From: Sphingosinicella sp041916975
GTDB lineage: Bacteria; Pseudomonadota; Alphaproteobacteria; Sphingomonadales; Sphingomonadaceae
Direction: 5' to 3'
NCBI RefSeq assembly: GCF_041916975.1
Contig: NZ_JAYRYK010000001.1
Location: 3,720,001-3,784,000, forward strand
Length of the DNA stretch: 64,000 bases
This document shows positions 7,961-17,183 of this stretch, piece after piece. The notes under the pieces were generated by a model. That model saw only the letters and a list, made by a program, of their open reading frames with translations. It had not been told where the DNA came from and searched no databases. The first letter of the stretch is position 1. The number at the start of each line of letters is the position of its first letter. A program made the position numbers and the translations under genes.

Positions 7961-10540
7961 ATGGACAGGAAAATGCAAACGACGCGACTGTCGCTGCTGC
8001 TGCTTTCGACGGCAATGGCCGCGCCCGCATTCGCACAGGACGCCGCGACCGAAGTTTCGGGCGGCCTTGAGGAAATCGTTGTCACCGCGCAGAAGCGCAG
8101 CCAGAATCTGCAGGATGTGCCGGTCGCCGTTTCGGCATTCACCGGCGACGATCTCGCGGCGCGGGGCGTTTCGGAAACCTCCGATCTGATGGGCACGATG
8201 CCCAACCTTCAGGTGACGACGCCCTACGGCAAGACGCAGCCGAACTTCTCGCTGCGCGGCATCTCGGTGGCGAACGAATTCACCGCCTCCACGGCTTCAC
8301 CCGTGGGCGTTTACGTGGATGAGGTCTACCAGAGCTTCCGCGCCAGCCACGGCCAGCAGCTTTACGACCTCGACCGCGTTGAGGTGCTGCGCGGCCCGCA
8401 GGGTACGCTTTATGGTCGCAACACCACGGGCGGCGCGATCAGCTTCTTCACGAAGCGCCCCGATCTCGACGGCATGGACGGCTATCTGACGCTCGGCTAC
8501 GGCAACTACGACACCAAGACCGCCGAAGCCGCGTTCGAAGCGACACTGGTGCCAGATAAGCTCGGTATCCGCTTCGCCGGCACCCGATCCAAGGGCGACG
8601 GGTTCATGTTCAACCCGATCCAGGACCGCGACGTCGCCACCACGGATTCGATCGCGGGGCGCGTCACGGTGCGCTTCAAGCCGACCGATGCGCTCGACAT
8701 CACCGTGAAGGCTTACGCCTCGAAGGACGATCCGTGGGCGGCGCTCGCCTATTCGCAGGGGCAACTGAGCGGCGGGCGGGATGCGCTCGGCTATTCGCGC
8801 TACGATCCGCAGGCGGCGCTCGGCGGACGCCTGCTGAACCGGAACGAGGTGGCATCCGACACGGGGGGCAAATATTACAGCTCCTCAAAGGGCGTGGCGC
8901 TCACCATCGCTTACGATGTCAGCGACGAGCTGACGCTGACCTCGATCACCGGGTACGACAAGGGCAAGTACCGCAATTCGCCGTTCGACTGCGACGGATC
9001 GCCGAACGATCTCTGCTCGCTGCGGTACAATTCGAAGAGCGAGAACTTCAATCAGGACCTGCGCCTGACCTACAATGGCGACCGGATCAACGTGATCGGC
9101 GGCCTTTATTACGGCCGCGACAAGGTGGATACGCATAACGAGGTCGATTTCTTCGGCATCCTGCGTCCGATCCTGCTCGGCGCGGGGCTGCCCGGCACCT
9201 ATAGCAATCCCGCGATCGCGACGCCGGATTCGATCGGCATCCTGCCCGCGTTCGCGCTCGATCCGACGCTTGCGCCGACCGATCCGGGTTTCTGCGCGCC
9301 GGTGAACGTCAATCCCACCGGGTTCCTCGATGCGCGTTCTCTCGTTGCGCTGCTGACCGACATCGCCATCGACAACAGCGGCGGCGGCGGGTTCGGCGGG
9401 GCCTTTTCAGCCGCGTGCCGTGCGGCGGGTGCGCCGCCGTTCAGCCCCATCCTCGGCGACCAATATTACACGATCACGCGGCCTTCGAAGGCGATCTACG
9501 GCGACGTGAGTTTCGACGTGACCGATCAGCTCAATATCAGCGTCGGCCTTCGCTACACGATGGACAAGGTGAAGTACTCGAACGGCCGCACGATCCTTTA
9601 CGATCTTTCGGGCAACAACATCGTGGCAAGCACGATCCCGTACAGCTTCCCCTACAATCCGAGCCTCGCTGCGGTGAGCCAGCGTGAGAAGGCGAACCGG
9701 CTGACCGGCCGCATCAACGTGAGCTACGATTTCACCGACGATATCATGGGCTATGTGAACTACAGCCGCGGCTATCGCAGCGGCAGTTTCAACGGCCTTG
9801 CCTATCAGGGCACCAATCAGGTTTATTACATCCAGCCCGAGAAGGTGAACGCATACGAAGGCGGCCTGAAGACGCGGCTGTTCGATCGTAGCGTGCAGCT
9901 CAATCTCGCGGGCTTCTATTACGATTATTCGAACCATCAGGTGACGCAGGTGATCGGCGCCACCACCTTCACACGCAGTGCCAACGGGCGCCTTTACGGC
10001 GGCGAGGCGGAGCTGGCGTGGCAGGCGCTCGACACGCTGCGCTTCGATGCGTCGCTCGGGCTCCTGAACAGCAAATACAAGGGCAACGTGCTCGATCCCA
10101 CCAACCCGAGCAGCCCGACGCGCAACGTGAACGGCAATCCGTTCCCGAACGCGCCGGAGATCACGTTCTCGGCTGGTTTCGACTGGGATGTCGCCGAGAT
10201 CGGGAACGGCACGCTGACGCTGCGTGGCGACACGTCCTACATGGGCAAATATTATTTCGACCCGTTCAAGGACTACGGCCAATCGCCGTGCGACACGCCT
10301 GCGCCCGGCTTCAACATCCTGCAGGCCGGCCCCGCCATCGCCTGCGGCAATCCCGGCTACTGGCTGTTCAACAGCCGCCTGACCTACGACATGGAAAACG
10401 TGTCGATCAGCGTGTGGGGCAAGAACCTCACCAACAAGTTCTATTACACATACGGGCTCAACATCGATGTGTTCGGCCTCGATTATCTGAACCGGGCATC
10501 GCCGCGCACCTACGGCGTCGAAGTCACGGCGCGGTTCTGA
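7961..10540 (+). CDS. TonB-dependent outer membrane receptor
   Basis: This is an 859-residue receptor. The signal peptide MDRKMQTTRLSLLLLSTAMA ends near PAFAQ, then a TonB-box/plug entry LEEIVVTAQKRSQNLQDVP is followed by the plug domain (LRGPQGTLYGRNTTGGAIS) and a 22-strand-type barrel ending in TYGVEVTARF with the terminal Phe needed for BAM assembly. The start at 7961 is chosen because GGGGAGG lies 6-7 nt upstream; an in-frame earlier start at 7904 would destroy the signal peptide. It sits between two acyl-CoA/oxidoreductase gene groups, so it probably imports their substrate rather than a siderophore, as is common in sphingomonads. Ligand unknown. Confidence 0.92.
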   Translation: MDRKMQTTRLSLLLLSTAMAAPAFAQDAATEVSGGLEEIVVTAQKRSQNLQDVPVAVSAFTGDDLAARGVSETSDLMGTMPNLQVTTPYGKTQPNFSLRGISVANEFTASTASPVGVYVDEVYQSFRASHGQQLYDLDRVEVLRGPQGTLYGRNTTGGAISFFTKRPDLDGMDGYLTLGYGNYDTKTAEAAFEATLVPDKLGIRFAGTRSKGDGFMFNPIQDRDVATTDSIAGRVTVRFKPTDALDITVKAYASKDDPWAALAYSQGQLSGGRDALGYSRYDPQAALGGRLLNRNEVASDTGGKYYSSSKGVALTIAYDVSDELTLTSITGYDKGKYRNSPFDCDGSPNDLCSLRYNSKSENFNQDLRLTYNGDRINVIGGLYYGRDKVDTHNEVDFFGILRPILLGAGLPGTYSNPAIATPDSIGILPAFALDPTLAPTDPGFCAPVNVNPTGFLDARSLVALLTDIAIDNSGGGGFGGAFSAACRAAGAPPFSPILGDQYYTITRPSKAIYGDVSFDVTDQLNISVGLRYTMDKVKYSNGRTILYDLSGNNIVASTIPYSFPYNPSLAAVSQREKANRLTGRINVSYDFTDDIMGYVNYSRGYRSGSFNGLAYQGTNQVYYIQPEKVNAYEGGLKTRLFDRSVQLNLAGFYYDYSNHQVTQVIGATTFTRSANGRLYGGEAELAWQALDTLRFDASLGLLNSKYKGNVLDPTNPSSPTRNVNGNPFPNAPEITFSAGFDWDVAEIGNGTLTLRGDTSYMGKYYFDPFKDYGQSPCDTPAPGFNILQAGPAIACGNPGYWLFNSRLTYDMENVSISVWGKNLTNKFYYTYGLNIDVFGLDYLNRASPRTYGVEVTARF

Positions 10541-10553
10541 GGCGGAGGCGATC

Positions 10554-11327
10554 ATGCGGCGTTTCGAAGGCAAGGTCGTCGTCATCACCGGCGGGGCGCG
10601 GGGCATCGGCCTTGCCTCCGCCGAGCGGTTCGCGCGCGAGGGCGCGGTGGTCGTCATCACCGATGTGCTGAGCGGAGAAGTGGAGGCGCAGGCGGCGCGC
10701 CTTTCGGGCGAGGGCCTGGCCGTTGAGGCGGCCGTGCAGGATGTGACGCGCGAGGCGGACTGGGACCGGCTCGTCGCGGACGTGATCCATCGGCATGGCC
10801 GCCTCGATGTGCTGGTGAACAATGCCGGTATCGCGCGCATTGCTTCCGTGGAAGACACGACGCTCGCCGATTGGCGGCTGACCATGGCGGTGAACGTGGA
10901 GGGTGTATTCCTCGGCACCAAAGCCGCGATCGGCGCGATGAAGGAGAGGGGCGGGGCGATCGTGAACATCGCCTCCATCGCAGGTAATGTCGGCGAGCCC
11001 TTGCTTGCTGCCTACAACGCCTCGAAGGGGGCGGTGAAGCTGCTCACGCGCAATGCGGCGCTGCACTGTGCGCGGCACGGCTATCCGATCCGCGTCAATT
11101 CCATGCACCCCGGCTACACCGATACGCTGCTGGTGTCGGACGCTATCGGCACGATGGAAGCCGAGGCGGGGGCGGCGTTCGCGGCGGAGACGCTGGCGCG
11201 GATTCCCATCGGGCGGTTCGCGGTCCCTGACGAAATTGCGGCGCCGATCCTGTTTCTCGCGAGCGACGATGCGCGGTACATGACGGGAAGCGAACTCATC
11301 GTGGACGGAGGGTATACGGCGGCATGA
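10554..11327 (+). CDS. Short-chain dehydrogenase/reductase (classical SDR)
   Basis: This 257-residue NAD(P)-dependent oxidoreductase has all classical SDR motifs: TGGARGIG (12-19), NNAG (89-92), the catalytic Ser141 in IASIAG and Y154-x3-K158 in YNASK. An acidic residue after the second beta strand (ITDV) favours NAD. It begins 13 nt after the TonB receptor with a purine-rich ribosome site and overlaps the DUF3237 gene by ATGA. It probably oxidises a hydroxyl of the imported substrate or of a hydroxyacyl-CoA. Confidence 0.9.
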   Translation: MRRFEGKVVVITGGARGIGLASAERFAREGAVVVITDVLSGEVEAQAARLSGEGLAVEAAVQDVTREADWDRLVADVIHRHGRLDVLVNNAGIARIASVEDTTLADWRLTMAVNVEGVFLGTKAAIGAMKERGGAIVNIASIAGNVGEPLLAAYNASKGAVKLLTRNAALHCARHGYPIRVNSMHPGYTDTLLVSDAIGTMEAEAGAAFAAETLARIPIGRFAVPDEIAAPILFLASDDARYMTGSELIVDGGYTAA

Positions 11328-11791
11328 CCGAGCTTCGATACCGGCACCTTTATGACGCGGACATCGCGCTCACCGCGCCCATCACGATCGGCGCGACGCC
11401 GAACGGACAGCGCGCGATCTTCCCGGTAGGCGGTGGTACGATCAAAGGTGAGCGGCTGAACGGCCGATTCATTCCGCCCGGGGGTGACTGGGCACTCGTG
11501 CGCAGCGATGGGTCGATCGCGCTCGATGTGCGCGCCACGGTGGAAACCGATGACGGCGCGCTTGTCTATCTCACCTATACGGGGCGCATCGTTGCTGATC
11601 CGGCCCTGCTGCCTGCCGTGCTGGACGTGGCGGCGGCGGAGCCCGTCGATCCCTCGCGCTATTATTTCCGCACGCTCGTTCTCTTCGAAACCGGTAGCCC
11701 GGCTTATGCGTGGTTGAACGGTATCTGCGCGGTCGGGATCGGCAGCACGGGGAACGGCGGCGTGCAGTACCGCACCTACGAGATACTCTGA
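11324..11791 (+). CDS. DUF3237 domain-containing protein
   Basis: This 155-residue protein matches the DUF3237/UPF0311 family in size and in features such as GGTIKGERLNGRFIPPGGDW and the ending RYYFRTLVLFETGSPAYAWLN. The family forms a small beta-barrel and its members recur beside SDRs and TonB receptors in catabolic clusters, but no reaction is established that I know of. It has no signal peptide, so it is cytoplasmic. It is coupled to the SDR by a 4-nt overlap and followed after 12 nt by a membrane protein gene. Confidence 0.8.
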   Translation: MTELRYRHLYDADIALTAPITIGATPNGQRAIFPVGGGTIKGERLNGRFIPPGGDWALVRSDGSIALDVRATVETDDGALVYLTYTGRIVADPALLPAVLDVAAAEPVDPSRYYFRTLVLFETGSPAYAWLNGICAVGIGSTGNGGVQYRTYEIL

Positions 11792-11803
11792 CGGGAGGGC
11801 ATC

Positions 11804-12577
11804 ATGGCGACGACGGCAATCGGCGGAGCGGAGACGGAGCGCGAACCCGTTCCGGCGTGGGCGCGCTTCATGCTTTGGATTCATGCGAACCTAATCTTCG
11901 AGGCGAAGGGCAGCCCGCGCATCAAGGTCGCGACGGCGGTGAATCTGCACAAGATTTTCACCGTGTTCATCATCTTCGGGATGATGCGGGTGACGGACAA
12001 TTTCAGCGACGCGGCCTGGGTCTATCTCGCACTGCACGGCTGCTACGGCTATTGCTGGCTGATCAAGGATCTGGGTTTCCGCGACCACCAGCTCGACCGC
12101 ACGACGGCGTGGTGGGGCGCGGTGAACATGTATGTGATGCTGGTCGCGTGGTACTGGCTGATCCCGTGGCTGTTCCTCTCGCGGCATATCGATCCTTCGG
12201 GGCCGATGCTTGCCGCCGCGATTGCGCTCCATACGCTTGGCGTCGTTACGATGATCTCGGCGGACGGGCAGCGGCACTTTACGCTGAAGTATCGTTCGGG
12301 GCTTTTTACAGGCGGGCTTTATGCGTACACGCGCAACCCGAATTACCTCGGCGAGATCATGATCTATTCGGCCTATGCGCTGCTCGCGCAGCACTGGATC
12401 GCGTGGGCGATCGTGATTTACGCGACCGTCTCCACCTTCCTGCCGCGCATGTACCAGAAGGATCACGCGATCTCGCGTCATCCGGGCTGGGCAGAGTACA
12501 AGGCGAAGACGGGGCTTCTGATCCCGTGGGGCCTGCTGAACGGCCGTGCGCTCGCCGATCGCCTTCGGAAATCATAG
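11804..12577 (+). CDS. ICMT/DUF1295-like integral membrane protein
   Basis: This is a 257-residue membrane protein with about five hydrophobic segments. The C-terminal motif RNPNYLGE (177-184) and the ending HPGWAEYKAKTGLLIPW are shared by isoprenylcysteine carboxyl methyltransferases, phospholipid methyltransferases and steroid 5-alpha-reductase C-domain (DUF1295) proteins. A methyltransferase or reductase acting on a lipophilic substrate in the inner membrane is therefore plausible, but the sequence does not decide which. The ribosome site GGGAGGGC lies before the ATG at 11804. It is co-directional with the SDR and the AcuI-like reductase. Confidence 0.7.
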   Translation: MATTAIGGAETEREPVPAWARFMLWIHANLIFEAKGSPRIKVATAVNLHKIFTVFIIFGMMRVTDNFSDAAWVYLALHGCYGYCWLIKDLGFRDHQLDRTTAWWGAVNMYVMLVAWYWLIPWLFLSRHIDPSGPMLAAAIALHTLGVVTMISADGQRHFTLKYRSGLFTGGLYAYTRNPNYLGEIMIYSAYALLAQHWIAWAIVIYATVSTFLPRMYQKDHAISRHPGWAEYKAKTGLLIPWGLLNGRALADRLRKS

Positions 12578-12589
12578 GAGTTTCACCGC

Positions 12590-13567
12590 ATGTTCAAGGC
12601 CATTGTTATCGACAAGACCGACGCCGGGCAGGCGGCGAGGATCGCGACGCTGGAAGATGGTGACTTGCCTCAGGGCAACGTGACCGTGCGCGTCGAATAC
12701 TCGACGGTGAACTTCAAGGATGGGCTCGCCATCACCGGCGCGATCCCGCTCATCCAGAGCTTCCCGATGGTGCCGGGTATCGATTTCGCGGGCGTTGTGG
12801 AGGCGAGCGATCACCCGGACTGGAAAGCGGGCGACCGCGTGGTGCTGAACGGCTGGGGCGTCGGCGAGCGGCACTGGGGCGGGCTTGCGGGCAAGGCGCG
12901 GGTGAATGGCGACTGGCTCGTGCGCCTGCCGGATGCCTTCACGACGCGGCAGGCGATGGCAATCGGCACGGCGGGTTACGCGGCGATGCTCTGCGTGCTT
13001 CGGCTCGAAAAGCTGGGCGTGAAGCCGGGTGACGGCGACGTGATCGTGACGGGTGCGAGCGGCGGGGTCGGCAGTGTTGCGATCTCGGTGCTTTCGAAAC
13101 TCGGCTACCGCGTTGTCGCTTCCACGGGACGGCCCGAAGGTGCGGACTATCTGAAGGCGCTTGGCGCGGCGGAAATCATCGACCGCAATACGCTCGCCGA
13201 ACCCGGTGCGCCGATGCAGGCGGAGCGCTGGGCAGGGGCGATCGACACGGTGGGCAGCCATACGCTCGTCAACGTCTGCGCGCAGACGCGCTATGGCGGT
13301 ATCGTTGCGGCGACGGGTCTTGCGCAGGGCATCGACCTGCCGGCGACGCTCTATCCGTTCATCCTGCGCAATGTGACGCTTTCGGGCGTCGACAGCGTCA
13401 TGGCGCCGCGCGCGGATCGGGAGGAGGCGTGGAGTCGGCTGGCCCGCGACCTCGATCCCGCGAAGCTCGAAAGCATGATCCGCGAGATCGCGCTGGAGGA
13501 CGTCATTCCCTCGGCGGGCGACATCCTCCAGGGCAAGGTGCGTGGGCGGATCGTCGTTACCGTTTAG
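12590..13567 (+). CDS. acuI: AcuI/YhdH-type acryloyl-CoA reductase family MDR oxidoreductase
   Basis: This is a 325-residue zinc-independent medium-chain reductase. Its N-terminal GroES-like part has VNFKDGLAITGAIPLIQSFP and VPGIDFAGVV, typical of the AcuI/YhdH subgroup. The NADPH loop is TGASGGVGSVA. Characterised relatives reduce acryloyl-CoA to propionyl-CoA; here it may reduce another short enoyl-CoA released by the neighbouring acyl-CoA degradation. Its TAG stop overlaps the stop of the convergent aldolase gene by 4 nt, so no terminator separates them. Confidence 0.85.
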   Translation: MFKAIVIDKTDAGQAARIATLEDGDLPQGNVTVRVEYSTVNFKDGLAITGAIPLIQSFPMVPGIDFAGVVEASDHPDWKAGDRVVLNGWGVGERHWGGLAGKARVNGDWLVRLPDAFTTRQAMAIGTAGYAAMLCVLRLEKLGVKPGDGDVIVTGASGGVGSVAISVLSKLGYRVVASTGRPEGADYLKALGAAEIIDRNTLAEPGAPMQAERWAGAIDTVGSHTLVNVCAQTRYGGIVAATGLAQGIDLPATLYPFILRNVTLSGVDSVMAPRADREEAWSRLARDLDPAKLESMIREIALEDVIPSAGDILQGKVRGRIVVTV

Positions 13568-14595
13568 GCCGCGCTTTCCTTGAGCATGTCGAGCGCGACG
13601 TCGACGATCATGTCTTCCTGACCGCCGACCATCTTGCGGCGGCCGAGTTCGACGAGGATCGCGCGCGTATCGAGGCCATACTCCGCCGCGGCTTTCTCGG
13701 CGTGGCGCAGGAAGCTCGAATAGACGCCTGCGTAGCCGAGCGTGAGCGTCTCGCGGTCGACGCGGACGGGGCGGTCCTGCAAGGGCCGGACGAGATCCTC
13801 CGCGGCATCCATCAGCGCGTAGAGATCGCAGCCGTGGTTCCAGCCGTGAACGTCGGCGGCGGCGATGAACACTTCGAGCGGGGCGTTGCCCGCGCCAGCG
13901 CCCATGCCCGCGAGGCTCGCATCGACACGCACCGCGCCGTTCTGGACGGCGACAATCGAGTTCGCGACGCCGAGCGACAGGTTGTGGTGGGCGTGGACGC
14001 CGCGCTGCGTTTCGGGCTTCAGCACGCGGTCGTAGGCCTGCAGGCGCGCGGCATACTGATCCATCGTCATCGCGCCGCCGCTGTCGGTGACGTAGACGCA
14101 GTGCGCGCCGTAGTCTTCCATCAGCTTCGCCTGTTTCGCTAGGGGCTCCGGCTCCGACATGTGGCTCATCATCAGGAAGCCCGAGACGTCCATGCCGAGG
14201 CCGCGCGCGTGTTCGATGTGCTGCTTCGAAACGTCCGCCTCGGTGCAATGCGTCGCGACGCGCACCGAGCGCACGCCGAGATCATAGGCGTGCTTGAGGT
14301 CGTGGATCGTGCCGATGCCGGGGAGGAGGAGCGTCGTCAGCACGCTGTGCTCGAGCACATCGGCGACGGCGGCGATCCAGTCCCAATCGGTGTGCGCGCC
14401 GAAGCCGTAGTTGAACGAGCCGCCGGAAAGCCCGTCGCCGTGGGCGACTTCGATGGCATCTACCTTCGCGCGATCGAGAACCTTCGCGATCGCCTTCACA
14501 TGGTCGAGACCATATTGGTGACGGATGGCGTGCATCCCGTCGCGCAGCGTCACGTCCTGAATGTAGAGCTTGGTTTGGGTGGGGTCGAAGCTCAT
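13564..14595 (-). CDS. mhpE: 4-hydroxy-2-oxovalerate aldolase
   Basis: This is a 343-residue DRE-TIM-type aldolase that cleaves 4-hydroxy-2-oxovalerate (or homologue) to pyruvate and an aldehyde, the last step of meta-cleavage pathways. The metal ligand Asp19 lies in VTLRDGMHA, and the metal His pair is in HAHHNLSLG (H201, H203). The C-terminal channel-partner region typical of the BphI/DmpG class is present. It overlaps the acetaldehyde dehydrogenase gene by ATGA, fitting the known aldolase-dehydrogenase complex that channels the aldehyde. Confidence 0.95.
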   Translation of the reverse strand: MSFDPTQTKLYIQDVTLRDGMHAIRHQYGLDHVKAIAKVLDRAKVDAIEVAHGDGLSGGSFNYGFGAHTDWDWIAAVADVLEHSVLTTLLLPGIGTIHDLKHAYDLGVRSVRVATHCTEADVSKQHIEHARGLGMDVSGFLMMSHMSEPEPLAKQAKLMEDYGAHCVYVTDSGGAMTMDQYAARLQAYDRVLKPETQRGVHAHHNLSLGVANSIVAVQNGAVRVDASLAGMGAGAGNAPLEVFIAAADVHGWNHGCDLYALMDAAEDLVRPLQDRPVRVDRETLTLGYAGVYSSFLRHAEKAAAEYGLDTRAILVELGRRKMVGGQEDMIVDVALDMLKESAA

Positions 14596-15524
14596 GCGGC
14601 GATCCTTTCCGCGATCTTCTCGGCGGTCTTCAATGCCGCGGAGGTCATGATGTCGAGATTGCCCGCGTAGGCGGGAAGGTAGTGGGCCGCGCCTTCCACT
14701 TCGAGGAACACGCTGACCTTGAGGCCGGTGAATTCGCCGTCCATCTCCGGGATCCGCAAAGGCCGGTTGGAGCCGATATGCTCGAACTGCACCTTCTGCT
14801 TCATGCGGTAGCCCGGCACGTACTTCTGCACCTCGGCGACCATCGCCTCGACGGAGGCTTCGATCGCTGCGGTGTCGCCGTCTTCGGCGAGGCAATAGAC
14901 CGTATCGCGCATGATGAGCGGCGGTTCCGCGGGGTTCAGAATGATGATCGCCTTGCCGCGCGTCGCGCCGCCGACCTCGACGATGGCGCGGCTCGTGGTT
15001 TCGGTGAACTCGTCGATGTTCGCGCGCGTGCCGGGGCCTGCGGACTTGGAGGCGATCGACGCGACGATCTCGCCGTAATGCACCTTCGCCACGCGGTTCA
15101 CGGCGTTCACGATCGGGATCGTCGCCTGACCGCCGCAGGTCACCATATTGACGTTGCGCTCGTCGAGGTTCGCGTCGCCGTTCACCGGCGGGATCGTGAA
15201 GGGACCGATCGCGGCGGGGGTGAGATCGATCACGCGCTTGCCGTGGGCTTGCAGGATCTCGTTGTGCTTCGCGTGCGCGCCTGCGGACGTGGCATCGAAC
15301 ACGATGGCGATGTCGGCGAACTCCGGCATGGCGACGAGACCGTCGATGCCGCCCGCAGTGATCGGCACGCCGAGACGCTCGGCGCGCTTCAACCCGTCCG
15401 ATTCCGGATCGATGCCGACGAACGCGCCCATTTCCAGCGTATCCGACAGGCGCATCACCTTGATCATCAGGTCAGTGCCGATATTGCCCGAACCGATGAT
15501 CGCGACCTTTACCTTCGCGCTCAT
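14592..15524 (-). CDS. mhpF: Acetaldehyde dehydrogenase (acetylating)
   Basis: This is a 310-residue CoA-acylating aldehyde dehydrogenase of the BphJ/DmpF/MhpF class, making acetyl-CoA or propionyl-CoA from the aldolase product with NAD and CoA. The N-terminal Rossmann loop is GSGNIG (11-16) and the catalytic Cys130 lies in MVTCGGQATIP. It is the middle gene of a three-gene block, overlapping the hydratase stop upstream and the aldolase start downstream by 4 nt each, so stoichiometric expression is likely. Confidence 0.95.
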   Translation of the reverse strand: MSAKVKVAIIGSGNIGTDLMIKVMRLSDTLEMGAFVGIDPESDGLKRAERLGVPITAGGIDGLVAMPEFADIAIVFDATSAGAHAKHNEILQAHGKRVIDLTPAAIGPFTIPPVNGDANLDERNVNMVTCGGQATIPIVNAVNRVAKVHYGEIVASIASKSAGPGTRANIDEFTETTSRAIVEVGGATRGKAIIILNPAEPPLIMRDTVYCLAEDGDTAAIEASVEAMVAEVQKYVPGYRMKQKVQFEHIGSNRPLRIPEMDGEFTGLKVSVFLEVEGAAHYLPAYAGNLDIMTSAALKTAEKIAERIAA

Positions 15525-16309
15525 GCGCCTTCCTTTCCGCAACTGAATGAGACGGTGCCGAGCCCGCCGATGGTGGCGCGCACGCTGTCGCCGGGCTGGA
15601 TGGGGACCATAGGGCCGAGCGCGCCTGTGAGGATGATGTCGCCTGCGCGCAGCGGCTCGCCGCGTGCCGCGAGCGTCTGCGCGAGCCATGCGGCGGCGTT
15701 CAGCGGGTGGCCGAGGCAGGCGCAGCCTGCGCCCAATGAGACGAGCGCGCCGTTCACTTCGAGCGCCATGCCGCAGGTCCAGAGATCAAGACCGGCGAGG
15801 GGTTTGCGGGTTTCCGACAGCGCGAACATGGCCGAGGAGCCGTTGTCGGCGACCGTGTCGGCGAAGGTGATCTTCCAGTCGGCGATGCGGCTGTCGACGA
15901 TCTCGATGGCGGCGGCGACCTCCGCGACGGCCGCTTCGACATCGGCGCGCGTGATATCCGGCCCGGCAAGATCGCTGCCGAGGATCAGGGCGACCTCCGC
16001 CTCGGCCTTGGGCTGGATCAGGCGCCCGGCCAGGATGACGCCGCCGTCGGCGACTTCCATGTCGTCGAACAGCACGCCGAAATCGGGCTGATCGACGCCC
16101 AGCTGCTGCTGCACGGCCTTCGCGGTCAATCCCACCTTGCGTCCGACGATGCGGCGGCCGGCGGCTTCCCAGAAGCGGGTGTTGATCGCCTGGACGGCAT
16201 AGGCGCCGTCCACGTCGTTCGGCTCCAGCGCGTCGCGGAGCGGCGGGATCACCGATCCGGCGTAGGCATCGCGCAGCCGCGCGGCAGTGTTTTCCAAATC
16301 CCGGCCCAA
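15521..16309 (-). CDS. mhpD: 2-keto-4-pentenoate hydratase (first copy)
   Basis: This 262-residue enzyme would hydrate 2-hydroxypenta-2,4-dienoate to 4-hydroxy-2-oxovalerate. It has the family core: GRKVGLTAKAVQQQLGVDQP, the metal-binding acidic segment PKAEAEVALIL, and SRIADWKITFADTVADN. I choose the TTG at 16309 because AGGAGA lies exactly 7 nt upstream and the resulting length fits the family; ATG readings at 16354 or 16387 lack a good site and cross the tandem repeat. It is divergent from the IclR gene and leads block A of the lower pathway. A close paralogue is at 20428-21222. Confidence 0.9.
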   Translation of the reverse strand: MGRDLENTAARLRDAYAGSVIPPLRDALEPNDVDGAYAVQAINTRFWEAAGRRIVGRKVGLTAKAVQQQLGVDQPDFGVLFDDMEVADGGVILAGRLIQPKAEAEVALILGSDLAGPDITRADVEAAVAEVAAAIEIVDSRIADWKITFADTVADNGSSAMFALSETRKPLAGLDLWTCGMALEVNGALVSLGAGCACLGHPLNAAAWLAQTLAARGEPLRAGDIILTGALGPMVPIQPGDSVRATIGGLGTVSFSCGKEGA

Positions 16310-16418
16310 GATCGGTTCTCCTGTTTTTCGCCGCTGTTTTTCGCCGCCGACCATAAGCGCAAGCAGCAGTTGCGCACAGCGAGCCAAAGGCTCTAGTTCT
16401 CATCAGGTGAAAAAGGGA
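16310..16418. promoter_or_regulatory. Divergent promoter region between hydratase and IclR genes, with 13-bp tandem repeat
   Basis: CTGTTTTTCGCCG occurs twice head-to-tail at 16321-16333 and 16334-16346, overlapping the hydratase ribosome site. A short hairpin GAGCC-AAA-GGCTC is at 16381-16393, 25 nt before the IclR start. As the only intergenic space for both genes, it must hold both promoters and is the likely IclR operator site. I cannot assign clear -35/-10 boxes. Confidence 0.5.
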
Positions 16419-17177
16419 ATGCCATCCGTCGCTGCGCTTGAGCGGGGCCTTGCGCTGCTCGCGGCCGTCGCGCGCGATGGGGCGCGGCGATCCACGCTCG
16501 ATATCGGGCAGGATCTCGGCCTGCCGATCGCCACCACGCACCGCCTCGCCACGACGCTCGCGAAGGGCGGCTATCTGCACAGGGTGCGGCGCGGCCATTT
16601 CGTGGCGGGTCCGGCGCTGCTCGCGGTCAGCGGTGCCGTCTCGGCGCATACCGCGGCTGCGGAGGCGGCGCGGCCCGTGCTTGCGAAGCTGGCACAGCGC
16701 ACGGGGCTGACGGCGCATCTCGGGCGCCTTGAAAGCAACATGGTGACGTACCTGATCAAGGAAGGCGACGAGACAGGCCTGTTCACGCGCGAAGGCATTC
16801 AGCTGGAGGCGTATTGTTCGGGCATCGGCAAGGTTCTGCTCGCGCACCTGTCCGGGGAGGATCAGGCCGAATATCTCGCCAGCGCACCGTTCATCGCGCT
16901 GACACCCCGCACGATCACCGACCCGGACGCCTTGCGGCAGGCATTCGATCGCATCCGCGCGGAAGGCTATGCCGTGGATGACGAAGAGGTGGTTTCCGGC
17001 CTCACCTGCCTTGCCGTTCCGGTGCCTGCCGCGAGCGGCACGGTGACGTTCGCGATATCGCTCTCGGGCTCAGGAAACTGGCCGGCACGGCATACGCGTG
17101 TGCCGGTGCTCAGCCGCTTGCAGGAGACAGCGCTGGCGGCGGCGGAGGCGATGACGCCGTTCGCCGCGCTGCTGTAG
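16419..17177 (+). CDS. IclR-family transcriptional regulator
   Basis: This is a 252-residue regulator with an N-terminal winged helix (ALERGLALLAAVARDG, then IATTHRLATTLAKGGYL) and the IclR effector domain (YLIKEGDETGLFTREGIQLEAYCSGIGK, family pattern; GLTCLAVPVPAASG). The ATG at 16419 gives the standard family length and has AGGTGA about 9 nt upstream; an in-frame GTG lies at 16407. It is divergent from the hydratase-dehydrogenase-aldolase block and convergent with MarR, so it probably controls block A in response to an aromatic or ring-cleavage metabolite. Confidence 0.9.
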   Translation: MPSVAALERGLALLAAVARDGARRSTLDIGQDLGLPIATTHRLATTLAKGGYLHRVRRGHFVAGPALLAVSGAVSAHTAAAEAARPVLAKLAQRTGLTAHLGRLESNMVTYLIKEGDETGLFTREGIQLEAYCSGIGKVLLAHLSGEDQAEYLASAPFIALTPRTITDPDALRQAFDRIRAEGYAVDDEEVVSGLTCLAVPVPAASGTVTFAISLSGSGNWPARHTRVPVLSRLQETALAAAEAMTPFAALL

Positions 17178-17183
17178 GGCCGC

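Noticed and set aside
16321..16346. Tandem 13-bp repeats as a possible CRISPR fragment
   Set aside because: Only two copies, with no spacers and no cas genes.
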